The position numbers were made by a program, and so were the translations under genes. The notes beneath the pieces are model-generated. The model did no database searches and was not told the DNA's origin. It saw nothing but the letters and a program-made list of their open reading frames with translations. Below, piece after piece: positions 29,143 to 38,686 of a DNA stretch of 62,159 nucleotides. Source of the stretch: Flavobacteriales bacterium UBA4466 (GTDB taxonomy: Bacteria; Bacteroidota; Bacteroidia; Flavobacteriales_D; Sanyastnellaceae); contig CAJJDD010000016.1 of assembly GCA_905182895.1 (NCBI GenBank), positions 1 to 62,159 of the forward strand, read 5' to 3'. Each line of letters starts with the position of its first letter. Within the stretch, counting starts at the first letter, position 1.

Positions 29143-32100
29143 TTAAAATGTTACGTTTAATCCTCCCATAAACATTCTGGCAGCTGGGTAAAACCCTCTA
29201 TCTATTCCTATCTCTAATGTTCCCCTAGAACCAATTTCTGGATCTAAAGAATGGTAATTTGGTAAAAGTAAATAAGTATTGACGCTGCTATGTATACTCT
29301 AATCTTCCGGAGTTTAATCTTTTCCATCACAGATTTTGGTAGCGTATATCCAAGCTGTAAATTTTTAATTCATCTGACGTTTAGTATATAATAGAAAAGA
29401 TACTCTATTGTTTTGATTTCGGGGTAGCAGGATTACAACCTCTATCATTTGTACTTCCTTCACCCGTCCATCTCTCTAGAGCAGAAATTGGAAGATTGGT
29501 TGTGTTGAGGTCATATCTGAATATTCCGTTGTATAAGTCATTCCCTTTAGATCCTTGTAAGAATAAACTTATGTCTAAATTTTTATACTTAGCCTCGAAA
29601 TTAAACCCATAAGTGAAATCGGGATGAGGATTACCTATCATCACTTTATCGTCACTATCTAATTCCCCATCTCCATTTTGGTCTACAAAGATTACATCAC
29701 CTGCTTGCGCATTCGGCTGAGAAGTGTTTGAAATAGCCGATTCATTTGTTTGGAAAATCCCATTGGTCTCATAACCGTAGAAATAAGCTATTGGCATTCC
29801 TATTTCAGTAAATGAAACGAAATCCCCTGAGCCAAATACATTTCCTGTTGATATAGGCTGTCCACCAGCGCCTAAATCAGTTACTTCATTTTTAATGAAT
29901 GAAATGTTTCCTCCCACAGAATAGGAGAAGTCTTCTCGGTCATTATTTCTGTAGTTTAGGTAAAGTTCTACTCCTGAGTTTCTAGCTGAGGCTACATTAG
30001 TCGCAGACGGCTCTAAACCGACAACACCTGGGATAGGCACTGAGGCGAGCATATCTTTAGTATCCTTAATAAAGTAATCTAGAACTAGATTAATTTTTCC
30101 ATTAAAGAAATCAGCATCTACACCTAGGTTGGTTTGTTGAACAGTTTCCCATCTTAAATCAGGGTTAGATGTGAATATTGGACCTGCTCCGTTTGTTTGT
30201 TGTTGATCTCCTCCAAGTGTGTAGTTAAGACCATTGACAACTAAAGCGGTGTAATCATAGTTGCCTATTCCGTCTGCGTTACCATTTTGGCCCCAACTAG
30301 CCCTTACCTTTAGGAAGTCTATTTTATCGTTTGACTTAACAAATTCTTTACCTGTTAAGTTCCAGGCTCCAGATATTGAAGGGAAAATACCATATCTATT
30401 ATTTGTCCCAAATCTAGAAGAGCCATCTCTTCTTATCGTTCCTGCAAAAGAGAATTCTTCACCTAAATCATATGTAGCTCTCATAAACGTAGAAAGGAAT
30501 GTAGATTCTCCTATTCCTCCTCCTGAACGTGGAGATTGTTCTGCGAAATTTAGTGAGTTATCTAAGTATGCCTGATCTATACTGTTAGTAGCTAAACTAT
30601 CTCTAGAACCAGATAGGTTTTCAAACTTATTTGCTAATGCTGAATAACCAGCTATAACTGTAAGTTTATCTCCTGTTTTGAAGTCTTTGTTATAAGTAGC
30701 TATATTCTCCCATTGCCAGTTGCTAAACTTGTTCTCTATTCTTACTAGTGAATTAGTTTCTCGCCATTCATAAGCAGGTCTATTAGGATCATTCGGAACG
30801 ACACCTAAGTCAAACTCCGGAAAGAAAATGTTCTGAGAACCCAATGATAAATCAAATGTGAATGTAGATCTGAAAGTAAGATTTTTTAAAATATCATACT
30901 CTCCATAGGCACTAGCTACTATTCTATTAGTTGTGTAGTTGTCAAATGTGTTGTCTATTGCATTTACAGGATTGGCTATGTCTGAGTCTATAAAACTAGA
31001 GTAGGAGTAATCCCCGTTAGGTCTGTAAACAGGAGTTACTGGATCCATATTTAAGGCTCTGAGCACTGGAGAGGTAAACTCGTTATTCTCTGTAAGAGCA
31101 CTTCGAGACAAATAGGTATAGTTTATATTTTGACCCAGTCTGAATTTTTTTCCACCTGATTGAGTCGTGTTTACTCTAAAAGTATATCTCTCGAATCTAC
31201 CTTTTTCACCACCTACTATACCATCTTGGAGAAAGTAGCTCGCTACTAACTTTATTAAAACCGCAATCAATGCCTCTAGAAAAGCTAAAGGAATGGCTAA
31301 TCATTGGAGCTCTTTGAAAAATAGCATCCTGCCAATCAGTACCTTCACCTAAAGCAGAAGGATTACTTAAGGCAGGATCAGGATTAAGACCAGCAGAAGC
31401 TCTACTTTCATTCATGATAATGGCATACTGTTCAGCATTTAACAATGCCACTTTCTTCCAAGGCTCTTGCATACCATAATACGTATCATATGTAATCTGA
31501 GCAGGCTGGTTGACAGCTCCTTTCTTAGTAGTTACTAAAACTACTCCATTACCTCCTCTAGCGCCATAAATGGCAGCAGATGCAGCATCTTTAAGAATAG
31601 TCATGGATTCTATATCCGCAGGATTTAAATAATCTATACCGAAACTTGGTATTCCATCTACTACGAATAATGGTTCTGAATTATTAATAGAACCTGTACC
31701 TCTAATTCTTATGGATTGAGCACTTCCAGGTTGACCAGAGGTTTGAGTTACTTGAACTCCAGCTGACCTTCCTTGTAAAGCTTGTTCTGTTCTTAAAATC
31801 GGAATAGAGGTAATTTCTTTTGAATCAAGGGTTGATACTGAACCAGAAATCTTACTTCTTTTTTGATTCCCGTACCCCATTACTATGGCCTGGTCTAGGT
31901 CTCTTACATTAGGGTTTAGAGAGACATTAATAGCGTTTTTTTCTCCAACAGTGAACTCCTGCTCCAAATAACCTACGAACGAAAAAACCAAAACGGCTTG
32001 TGCATTCTCTACACTTATATTGTATGCTCCATTTACATCAGTAATAGTGGTGTTAGCTGTACCTTTTTCATAAATAGTAGCACTAGGTAAAGGAGAGTTA

Positions 32101-32201
32101 TCATCTGAAGAGAGCACGGTTCCAGTGACGTCCATTTTTTGAGAAAAGACGTGGGCTGAAGCAAAAGTCATCAGGACTAGTAAAAGATAAATCTGTTTCA
32201 T
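29143..32201 (-). CDS. susC: SusC-type TonB-dependent receptor (several frameshifts)
   Basis: Outer-membrane importer of oligosaccharides. Signal peptide, carboxypeptidase-like domain (DVTGTVLSSDDNSPLPSATIY), the junction AIVMGYGNQKRSKISGSVS, and plug domain (RTEQALQGRSAGVQVTQTSG, IRIRGTGSINNSEPLFVVDG, ILKDAASAAIYGARGGNGVVLVTTKKG) are all SusC hallmarks. The barrel continues to LEIGIDRGFYPAARMFMGG and ends NVTF at 29143. The frame is shifted near 31240 and at several places between 29290 and 29410, where some residues of the penultimate strands are also missing. Because susD and the rest of the operon are intact, these breaks are probably sequence errors. Expected length is about 1010 residues. 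Specificity for beta-1,3-glucan is inferred from the operon. Confidence 0.9.
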
Positions 32202-32324
32202 TTAAATATTTTGGTCATTAGGATTTGAAATTCAGTTATTTAAACGTGAATCTTCCAAAGTCTCAATCGCTCTTATAGTTATATCTTTTAAATTTAAAAG
32301 TGTTAGTGTTTTTTAAATCGTCAC

Positions 32325-32357
32325 TTTGTATTCACAGTTAGTTATTCTATACCTTCG
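32325..32357 (+). promoter_or_regulatory. Possible promoter of the cleaved-adhesin-like gene
   Basis: TTTG (32325-32328), a 21-nt spacer and TACCTTCG (32350-32357) are a one-mismatch match to the Bacteroidetes consensus, 17 nt before the start codon. Confidence 0.4.
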
Positions 32358-32374
32358 CGAAAAAAAGACATCTG

Positions 32375-33223
32375 ATGAAATTAGAATTACTTATTATATC
32401 GCTCCTAGTATGTATTGTTAGTTTAGGGCAGAATGAGTCTACTAATTTAGAGTCTTTTGAATTGTCTTTGTTGCCAGAGTGTTGGTCACTAATCGATGAG
32501 GATCAGGATGGGTATAATTGGGATGTCTCTTATCAAGTTCTTGATGAAAACGGAATTACTGTTCCGGGGAATACAGGTGTTGGTTATTTAACTAGTGCTT
32601 CTTTCGATAATGCCGAAGGGGTATTAAATCCTGATAATTATTTAGTGCTGCCACAGTTAGACATTCAGCCAAATGAAGACTTATCATTTTATGTTGGAGC
32701 TATAGACCCTTCTTATTTTCTAGAAAACTATTCTGTCCTGCTGTCTACTACAGGAAATAATCCTGAGGACTTTACAGACACTCTTTTAACTGAGGTGCTG
32801 GCTGCACATGTTTTTCAATTCAGAGAGATTGATTTATTTGATTATGAGGGAATGCAGGTTTACATAGCTTTTAATCATCATAATTCTTCCAATCAATTTC
32901 AAATTAGACTTGATGATGTTTTATATCCTACCACTCTGGAAGAATGTGAAATATTAGTAAGTCTTGCTGAAATAGGAGATGAATTCGTAGAACTGAAAAT
33001 ATTCCCTAATCCTTCACAAGGAATTTTTACTTTAGAAAATTCAGATTCCAGAATTGAAGAAATCATTGTTTTTGGTGCAACTGGAATCAAAGTTTGGAAT
33101 CAACAGTATTCAGATAGAAGCCAAACCCAAAGGGTAGATTTATCAAGTTTATCAAAAGGGGTTTACACTATGAAGGTGAAAACCAATGAATACACGACTT
33201 CTAAAAGAGTGATAATAAATTAA
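32375..33223 (+). CDS. Secreted choice-of-anchor-J (cleaved adhesin) domain protein with T9SS domain
   Basis: A 282-residue secreted protein. Signal peptide (1-19, ending SLGQ); a jelly-roll domain of the cleaved-adhesin type (residues about 25-190) with LPECWSLIDEDQDGYNW, VLNPDNYLVLPQL and a late FQIRLDDVLY strand; then a type A T9SS C-terminal domain (about 208-282, IFPNPSQGIFTLEN to VIIN). Proteins of this architecture are surface adhesins, or C-terminal parts of secreted peptidases, in Bacteroidetes; no peptidase domain is present here. The gene is intact, divergent from susC and overlaps the end of trpS by a few bases. The binding partner is unknown. Confidence 0.8.
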   Translation: MKLELLIISLLVCIVSLGQNESTNLESFELSLLPECWSLIDEDQDGYNWDVSYQVLDENGITVPGNTGVGYLTSASFDNAEGVLNPDNYLVLPQLDIQPNEDLSFYVGAIDPSYFLENYSVLLSTTGNNPEDFTDTLLTEVLAAHVFQFREIDLFDYEGMQVYIAFNHHNSSNQFQIRLDDVLYPTTLEECEILVSLAEIGDEFVELKIFPNPSQGIFTLENSDSRIEEIIVFGATGIKVWNQQYSDRSQTQRVDLSSLSKGVYTMKVKTNEYTTSKRVIIN

Positions 33224-34190
33224 TACCCTACTTTCTCTCTAACTCTAGAAATAACGCCTTTAGCGATATTTCTTGCCTTTTTCGCGCCTTCATCTAATAT
33301 TTGATCTAGTTCTTTCCTGTTGCTCATATAGTAATCGAACTTTTCTCTTTCTTCTTTAAACGTTTCTAGAATAACATTGAACAAGTCAAGCTTGCAGTGT
33401 CCCCATCCATAACCACCAGCTTTTAATTTCTTAGCCATTTCCTCAGCTTGTCCAGAGGTAGCTATTAGCTTATAAAGATTGTAAACCACTGCAGATTCAG
33501 GATCTTTAGGATCTTCTAGAGGAGTGTCGTCAGTAACTATTTGCTTATTCAGTGATTTTTTTAATTCTTTCTCAGGAAGAAAAATATTAATGAAATTATT
33601 TTTAGACTTACTCATTTTCTGACCGTCTGTTCCAAGAATTAGCATGGTGTCTTCATTGGTTTTAGCCTCAGGTACTACCAGCGTTTCCCCCATAATATGG
33701 TTAAACGAGTTAGCTACTCTTCTAGTCATTTCTAAATGCTGCAGTTCCTTTGTCAATAAGGCACCTGCTCAGCATCGTATAAAAGAATATCTGCAGCCAT
33801 AAGCATAGGGTATGAAAATAGACCAGCATTTACATCTTCCAAATGGTCTGCTTTGTCTTTAAAAGAATGTGCAAGAGTAAGGCGCTGATAAGGAAAAAAG
33901 CAACTTAAATACCATGATAATTCTGCAGTCTCAGGTATATCACTTTGTCTGTAGAAAATAGTCTTAGTCGTATCTAGGCCGCATGCCAGCCATGCAGCTG
34001 CTGTGGCGTATGTGTTATCTCTTAATAGCGCTCCATTTTTTATTTGGGTAAGCGAATGCATATCCGCAATGAATAAAAAAGATTCATTCTCACTTTCTTT
34101 AGCCATTTTAATCGCAGGCTTAATAGCTCCTAATATATTTCCCAAGTGAGGTGTTCCTGTACTTTGAACTCCTGTTAAAATTCTGGACAT
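33220..34190 (-). CDS. trpS: Tryptophanyl-tRNA synthetase (one frameshift)
   Basis: Charges tRNA-Trp with tryptophan; essential class I synthetase. The N-terminal half has LTGVQSTGTPHLGNILGA (HIGH-type motif) and PMLMAADILLYDAEQVP; the C-terminal half has LQHLEMTRRVANSFN and the KMSKS loop (DGQKMSKSKNNFINIF). The halves are in different frames with the break near 33755, exactly in the conserved segment after EQVP, where the usual G-x-D-Q residues are also lost. Total length is about 323 residues, normal for the family. Because the enzyme is indispensable and no second copy is in view, the break is probably a consensus error. The last codons overlap the end of the convergent adhesin gene. Confidence 0.92.
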
Positions 34191-34213
34191 GTTGTAAAAA
34201 ATTGAATAGTGAG

Positions 34214-34221
34214 CAAAATTA
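34214..34221 (-). promoter_or_regulatory. Probable -7 element of trpS
   Basis: On the minus strand TAATTTTG fits TAnnTTTG and lies 23 nt before the trpS start codon. No clear TTG lies at -33. Confidence 0.45.
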
Positions 34222-34272
34222 AACTTAATCTTCTAAGATAATCAGCTGCATTTAAACTTATACTTTTACACC

Positions 34273-34617
34273 ATGATTTTATACAATGTAACTTGCAGCG
34301 TAGATAAAGATGTCCATGAAGAATGGTATGACTGGATGAGAGAAGTTCATATCCCCGATATGATGAAAACAAGTCTATTCTTGGAGACTAGAATTTGCAG
34401 AATAATAGCAGAAGAGGAGGGAGGTATTTCATATGCGGTGCAATACTTGTGTGCGTCAGAAGAGAACTATAAGAAGTACAAAGAGGAATTTTCAGCAAAA
34501 ATGCAGCAGAGTCATGCGGCCAAGTATGGGCAGAAAGTAGCTGCGTTTAGAACGGAACTGGAAGTGATGTATCAAGCTAGACAAACAGATTATTCTCAAG
34601 CACAAAACAAGAACTAG
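34273..34617 (+). CDS. DUF4286 family protein
   Basis: A small protein of 114 residues. The N-terminus MILYNVTCSVDKDVHEEWYDWMREVHIPDMM is the DUF4286 signature, a ferredoxin-like (dimeric alpha-beta barrel-type) cytosolic protein of unknown function that is widespread in Bacteroidetes. It ends in a basic/polar tail (TDYSQAQNKN). Its TAG stop shares one base with the GTG start of rsmA, so translation of the two is probably coupled. It is intact. Divergent from trpS with about 80 bases between start codons. Confidence 0.82.
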   Translation: MILYNVTCSVDKDVHEEWYDWMREVHIPDMMKTSLFLETRICRIIAEEEGGISYAVQYLCASEENYKKYKEEFSAKMQQSHAAKYGQKVAAFRTELEVMYQARQTDYSQAQNKN

Positions 34618-35396
34618 TGAAAGTTAGAGCAAAAAAATCCTTAGGGCAGCACTTTTTAAAAGATGATCAGATCTCTCAAGATATAGCAGATGCTATACGT
34701 TTTCATGAAGGCGTGAAGAATGTAATTGAAGTAGGGCCAGGAACTGGTGCTCTCACTAAATTCTTGCTGAAAAAAGATGTTGATTTAAAGGTAGTAGAGA
34801 TTGATAGAGAGTCCGTAGATTATCTCAATGTTCATTACCATGAGCTTCATGGAAAAATATTAGAAGAGAGTTTCTTAAAGTTAGACCTTCCTACAGTATT
34901 TGGAGAAAAGCTAATAGTAATCGGAAACTTCCCTTATAATATTAGCTCTCAAATATTATTTCATGCGCTAGAATATAAAGAAAGCGTGACTGAGGTGATA
35001 GGGATGTTCCAAAAAGAAGTGGCTGAAAGAATAGCCATAGGTCCAGGGTCTAAGGCGTATGGAATTCTGAGCGTACTTTTGCAGGCGTATTACGATATCG
35101 AATACCTATTTACTGTCGATCAAGATGCTTTCGACCCTCCACCTAAAGTGAAAAGTGGAGTTATACGGTTGGTTAGGAATGAAGTGATGAGTCTGGACTG
35201 CGATGAGAAAAGATTCAAACAGGTAATAAAACTAGGGTTTAACCAAAGGAGAAAGACATTAAGGAACTCACTTAAGAGTATTCTAGGCGAAAAGATTCTA
35301 CCAGAAAAGTTTCAGACAGAAAGACCAGAACAGTTATCAGTTCAAGACTTTGTTGAGCTCACCAATTTCATTTTCCCACAAGAAATTTTAAAGTAA
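34617..35396 (+). CDS. rsmA: 16S rRNA dimethyladenosine transferase
   Basis: Methylates two adjacent adenosines near the 3' end of 16S rRNA (A1518 and A1519 in E. coli numbering) using S-adenosylmethionine, late in 30S assembly. The 259-residue protein has KKSLGQHFLKD (N-terminal motif), the SAM-binding loop EVGPGTGALT (about residues 39-48), the catalytic NFPYNISS (about 102-109) and the C-terminal RRKTLRNSLK. The start is GTG at 34617, which gives MKVRAKKSLGQHF in full agreement with the family; it overlaps the previous stop by one base. Intact, with a terminator for the opposite-strand neighbour directly after it. Confidence 0.96.
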   Translation: MKVRAKKSLGQHFLKDDQISQDIADAIRFHEGVKNVIEVGPGTGALTKFLLKKDVDLKVVEIDRESVDYLNVHYHELHGKILEESFLKLDLPTVFGEKLIVIGNFPYNISSQILFHALEYKESVTEVIGMFQKEVAERIAIGPGSKAYGILSVLLQAYYDIEYLFTVDQDAFDPPPKVKSGVIRLVRNEVMSLDCDEKRFKQVIKLGFNQRRKTLRNSLKSILGEKILPEKFQTERPEQLSVQDFVELTNFIFPQEILK

Positions 35397-35427
35397 AAAA
35401 AAGCCGAAAGAAATAAATCCCTCGGCT
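35394..35427 (-). terminator. Terminator of the bacilliredoxin gene
   Basis: AGCCGA (35402-35407) pairs with TCGGCT (35422-35427) over a 14-nt loop. On the minus strand the A run at 35394-35402 becomes the T tract. Confidence 0.7.
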
Positions 35428-35457
35428 ACTAATTTTAGCTTTTTATATTAAGAATTC

Positions 35458-35868
35458 TTAGCAGAATTCATCATATGCTAGTTTTAAATTCTCAGCTATC
35501 ATTTCTGCAGTTCTTCCTTCAATATGATGACGTTCTATCATATGAGCAAGTTTTCCGTCCTTAAATAAAGCTATACATGGCGAGCTCGGAGGATATGGGA
35601 GCATATATTGTCTAGCTCTGTCTACTGCTTCTTTATCTACTCCAGCAAAAGCTGTAGTTAATGAATTAGGAAGCTTAGAGTTTTCTAAAGATAATTTCAC
35701 TGCAGGTCTCATACTTCCTGCGGCACATCCGCATACTGAGTTTACAACTACTAATGTCGTTCCTTCAGCTTTTAGAGCATTGTCTACATCTTCATTCGAG
35801 AATAACTCGTTAAAGCCTTTCTCTGTTAATTCGCCTTTCATAGGCGCTACCATTTCTGCTGGATACAT
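35458..35868 (-). CDS. BrxA/BrxB family bacilliredoxin
   Basis: A 136-residue thioredoxin-fold protein. The start MYPAEMVAPMKGELTEKGF, the redox motif CGC (in VVNSVCGCAAGSMRP, about residues 46-48) and YPPSSPCIALF with HHIEGR are diagnostic of the YphP/YqiW (BrxA/BrxB) family. In Bacillus these proteins remove bacillithiol from oxidised proteins. Whether this organism makes bacillithiol is not shown in the window; some Bacteroidota do. Cytosolic, intact, single-gene unit with its own promoter and terminator. Confidence 0.9.
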   Translation of the reverse strand: MYPAEMVAPMKGELTEKGFNELFSNEDVDNALKAEGTTLVVVNSVCGCAAGSMRPAVKLSLENSKLPNSLTTAFAGVDKEAVDRARQYMLPYPPSSPCIALFKDGKLAHMIERHHIEGRTAEMIAENLKLAYDEFC

Positions 35869-35905
35869 ACGTTTTGTTTTTTATTAATAGACTTTATTAA
35901 TAGCG

Positions 35906-35913
35906 CAAAATTA
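35906..35913 (-). promoter_or_regulatory. Probable -7 element of the bacilliredoxin gene
   Basis: On the minus strand TAATTTTG fits TAnnTTTG and lies 37 nt before the start codon. Confidence 0.5.
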
Positions 35914-36030
35914 GAGTATAACGAGCATTAACTTATCTTAAAAAAATGAAAACAGTGTGCTAATTATTCAATCTGTTTATTCCCGAAGTAAAATAGAGTT
36001 ACTTGTTCATAATATTTGAGTTATTTTCTG

Positions 36031-36058
36031 TTGTCTGAAATGGTAATTTTTAGTTTTG
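36031..36058 (+). promoter_or_regulatory. Promoter of the formimidoyltransferase gene
   Basis: TTG (36031-36033), a 17-nt spacer and TAGTTTTG (36051-36058) match the Bacteroidetes consensus, with a 22-nt gap to the start codon. Confidence 0.6.
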
Positions 36059-36080
36059 CTACGCAATAAATTTATGCGCC

Positions 36081-37781
36081 ATGGCCAAAAGACTTATAGA
36101 ATGTGTTCCTAATATTTCGGAAGGAAGAGATAGTGCTAAAATCAATGAAATCACCGCTGTAGTGGAGACTGTTCCAGGAGTGAAATTATTGGATGTAGAC
36201 CCGGGGAGCACCACGAATAGAACGGTAATTACATTCGTAGGTGAGCCAGAACCTGTAATGGAAGCTGCTTTCTTACTTATTAAAAAAGCATCTGAGGTTT
36301 TAGATATGACGACTCAAAAAGGAGAACATCCTAGAATGGGGTCTACGGATGTTTGTCCATTAGTTCCTGTAGCGAACATAACTCTGGAAGAATTAATTCC
36401 ATTCGCTCATAAACTTGGAAAAAGAATAGGGGAAGAATTAAGTATTCCAGGATATTTTTATGAAGAGGCAGCATCAGAAGAGAAAAGAAAAAATCTAGCC
36501 TATTGCAGAAAAGGGGAGTATGAAGGGCTTTCGAAAATATCTGAACCTGAATGGAAACCCGATTTCGGGCCAGCAGAATTTAATAGCTCAGTAAGAAAAA
36601 CAGGGGCTACTGCGATCGGGGTTCGTGATTTCTTGGTCGCATATAACGTTAACCTTAATACGACTTCTACAAGGAGAGCTAATGCTATAGCTTTTGACAT
36701 TAGAGAAGCTGGCAGGATAGTGAGAGAGGATGGAATGGCATGGCTGGAGCAATGAAAGATGATAAAGGAGAACCAACAAAGGCAAGCAGGAACATTAAAA
36801 TCTGTAAAGGGAATAGGGTGGTATATAGAAGAATATGGAATAGCTCAACTCTCACTTAACCTGACCAATATTAATATTTGTTCTGTGCACAGAGCTTTTG
36901 ATGAAGCTACCGAAAAAGCTGCAGCAAGGGGTGTACGTGTCACTGGAAGTGAAATAGTAGGATTAATACCTAAAAAAGTTTTAATAGAAGCCGCGCATCA
37001 CTATTTAACCAAACAGGAGCGTTCACACGGAATTTCAGATGAAGAGAAGATTAAAATTGCTGTTAAGTCTTTGGGATTAGATGATTTAGCTCCCTTTAAT
37101 GCCAATGAGAAAGTTATCGAGTATATGATAGAAGATTCGCGAAATTCTAGCTCGTTGGTATCGATGACCTTAGAGGATTTTGCTAATGAAACTGCTTCTG
37201 AATCACCTGCGCCAGGGGGAGGTTCTATTTCTGCTTATGTAGGAGTTTTAGGAGTTTCCCTAGGAACAATGGTAGCCAATCTTTCGGCACATAAAAGAGG
37301 ATGGGATCATAGATGGGAAGAGTTTAGTTTTTGGGCTGTGAAAGGGATGGAGTTAAAAGAGGAATTAATGACGCTAGTAGATGAAGATACCAATGCCTTT
37401 AATAAAATCATGGAAGCATTTGGTTTGCCTAAAGGTAATGAAGATGAGATGCGTTCAAGGAATCAAGCTATTCAGTCGGCTACTAAGTATGCCATTGAAA
37501 TTCCGTTTCAAGTAGCTAAAGCTTGTCTGAAATCTATGGAAGTAATGGAAGCTATGGCTCAGTTCGGAAACCCCAACTCAATTACAGATGCAGGGGTAGG
37601 AGCTATGTGCGCTAGAACAGGAGTGCTGGGAGCTATAATGAATGTTAAAATTAACGCAGGAGATTTGGATGATAAGACATTTGTAAATAGTATTTTATCT
37701 GATTGCTCTGATATGGAAGATAGATCTCATGAAATAGAAGAGAAAATCAGAAAACTAGTAGATCAAAAGATAACGGGTTAA
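36081..37781 (+). CDS. ftcD: Bifunctional glutamate formimidoyltransferase / formimidoyl-THF cyclodeaminase
   Basis: Histidine degradation and one-carbon metabolism: transfers the formimino group from formiminoglutamate to tetrahydrofolate, then deaminates it to methenyl-THF. The N-terminal transferase domain shows IECVPNISEGRD, GEHPRMGSTDVCPLVPV and KTGATAIGVRDFLVAYNVNL. The C-terminal cyclodeaminase domain shows ESPAPGGGSISAYVGVLG and NPNSITDAGVGA. The fused form of about 565 residues is usual in Bacteroidota. Two frameshifts lie close together between about 36735 and 36785, in the loop before QAGTLKSVKGIGWYIEEYG, and split the transferase domain. Since the rest is well conserved, I read them as errors. 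It converges with the next gene, overlapping it by four bases. Confidence 0.92.
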
Positions 37782-38569
37782 AATTTCAGCACGATTCCGG
37801 CAGATATTCGCCATGTTTTAAAAGCGTTTTTCCCCGAAATAGTTTGAGCACCTCCTAAAAATAGGCCGAGTTTTTCTTTGGTCTGATGGTAAATGACTCC
37901 GCCTATTTTTGCTGAATTGAATCCAAGTTCACGGAATGATTCTGCTTTATTTTCTCCTATCCCTAGGTAGTCTTTTCCTCCGTTAGCTTGAATTTTATCA
38001 AACCACACATCTAGGTACCATTTACTTTTATAGAATCCTAGTTTTAAAGAAGCTACTGAGTTATCAGGAGTAGGCTCAGCTACTAAGTTATAGCCATATC
38101 TACCACTTATAAAAAGGCTATTCTTAAACGTGATTTGTGCTATTGTCCTAAACCCGACAGATCTAGTTTGCTGTCCTATAGCTGCGCTGGTTTGTGTATT
38201 ATAGTCAGTTAATGGGTGGCTCCCTCCAATAGCAGCTATTCCTGTGAGCTTAATGTTTTTAGAAATATTAAAATGATTACCTACCTTGAAAAATGCAGTG
38301 CCATCTTGTGGTGTCCCGTTCACCAAAGGAATATTAACAGCGTAGCTAAGTCGTTTGTTTAGTTGATGCTTAAAATAAACTGATGCCGTAAAATAGGTAA
38401 CCCCAAACTCTAAATTTCGGTTCCATAAGTAATAGATGTCTGCGGTTTCATAGCTTCCAGAAAGTGCTAGCGCTTTTGATTTTGGGGCATCTAAGAAGCC
38501 ATCTATAATTCCTTGAGAATGCGCAGAAGCTACCATTAAAATTAACCATGAAATTAAGAAGACTCTCAT
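37778..38569 (-). CDS. Predicted outer-membrane protein, unknown function
   Basis: A 263-residue protein with a signal peptide (about 1-19, ending ASAHSQ) followed by some ten amphipathic strand-like segments with aromatic ends, closing in GIVLKF, a C-terminal phenylalanine typical of outer-membrane barrels. It resembles the Bacteroidetes barrel proteins annotated as hypothetical or 'transporter' but I recognise no specific family. It is intact. Convergent with ftcD and about 120 bases from the divergent patatin gene. Nothing in the surroundings suggests a substrate. Confidence 0.65.
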   Translation of the reverse strand: MRVFLISWLILMVASAHSQGIIDGFLDAPKSKALALSGSYETADIYYLWNRNLEFGVTYFTASVYFKHQLNKRLSYAVNIPLVNGTPQDGTAFFKVGNHFNISKNIKLTGIAAIGGSHPLTDYNTQTSAAIGQQTRSVGFRTIAQITFKNSLFISGRYGYNLVAEPTPDNSVASLKLGFYKSKWYLDVWFDKIQANGGKDYLGIGENKAESFRELGFNSAKIGGVIYHQTKEKLGLFLGGAQTISGKNAFKTWRISAGIVLKF

Positions 38570-38686
38570 GTTGTTATGTACAAAAAACCATAGAGAATCC
38601 CTACAGCAGAATAGTGGTGCTTGTTAAGATTTAAATAGATGATAGTGAGGGCACTTTTTTTGTCTGAATCTACGTACTATTAGTGT

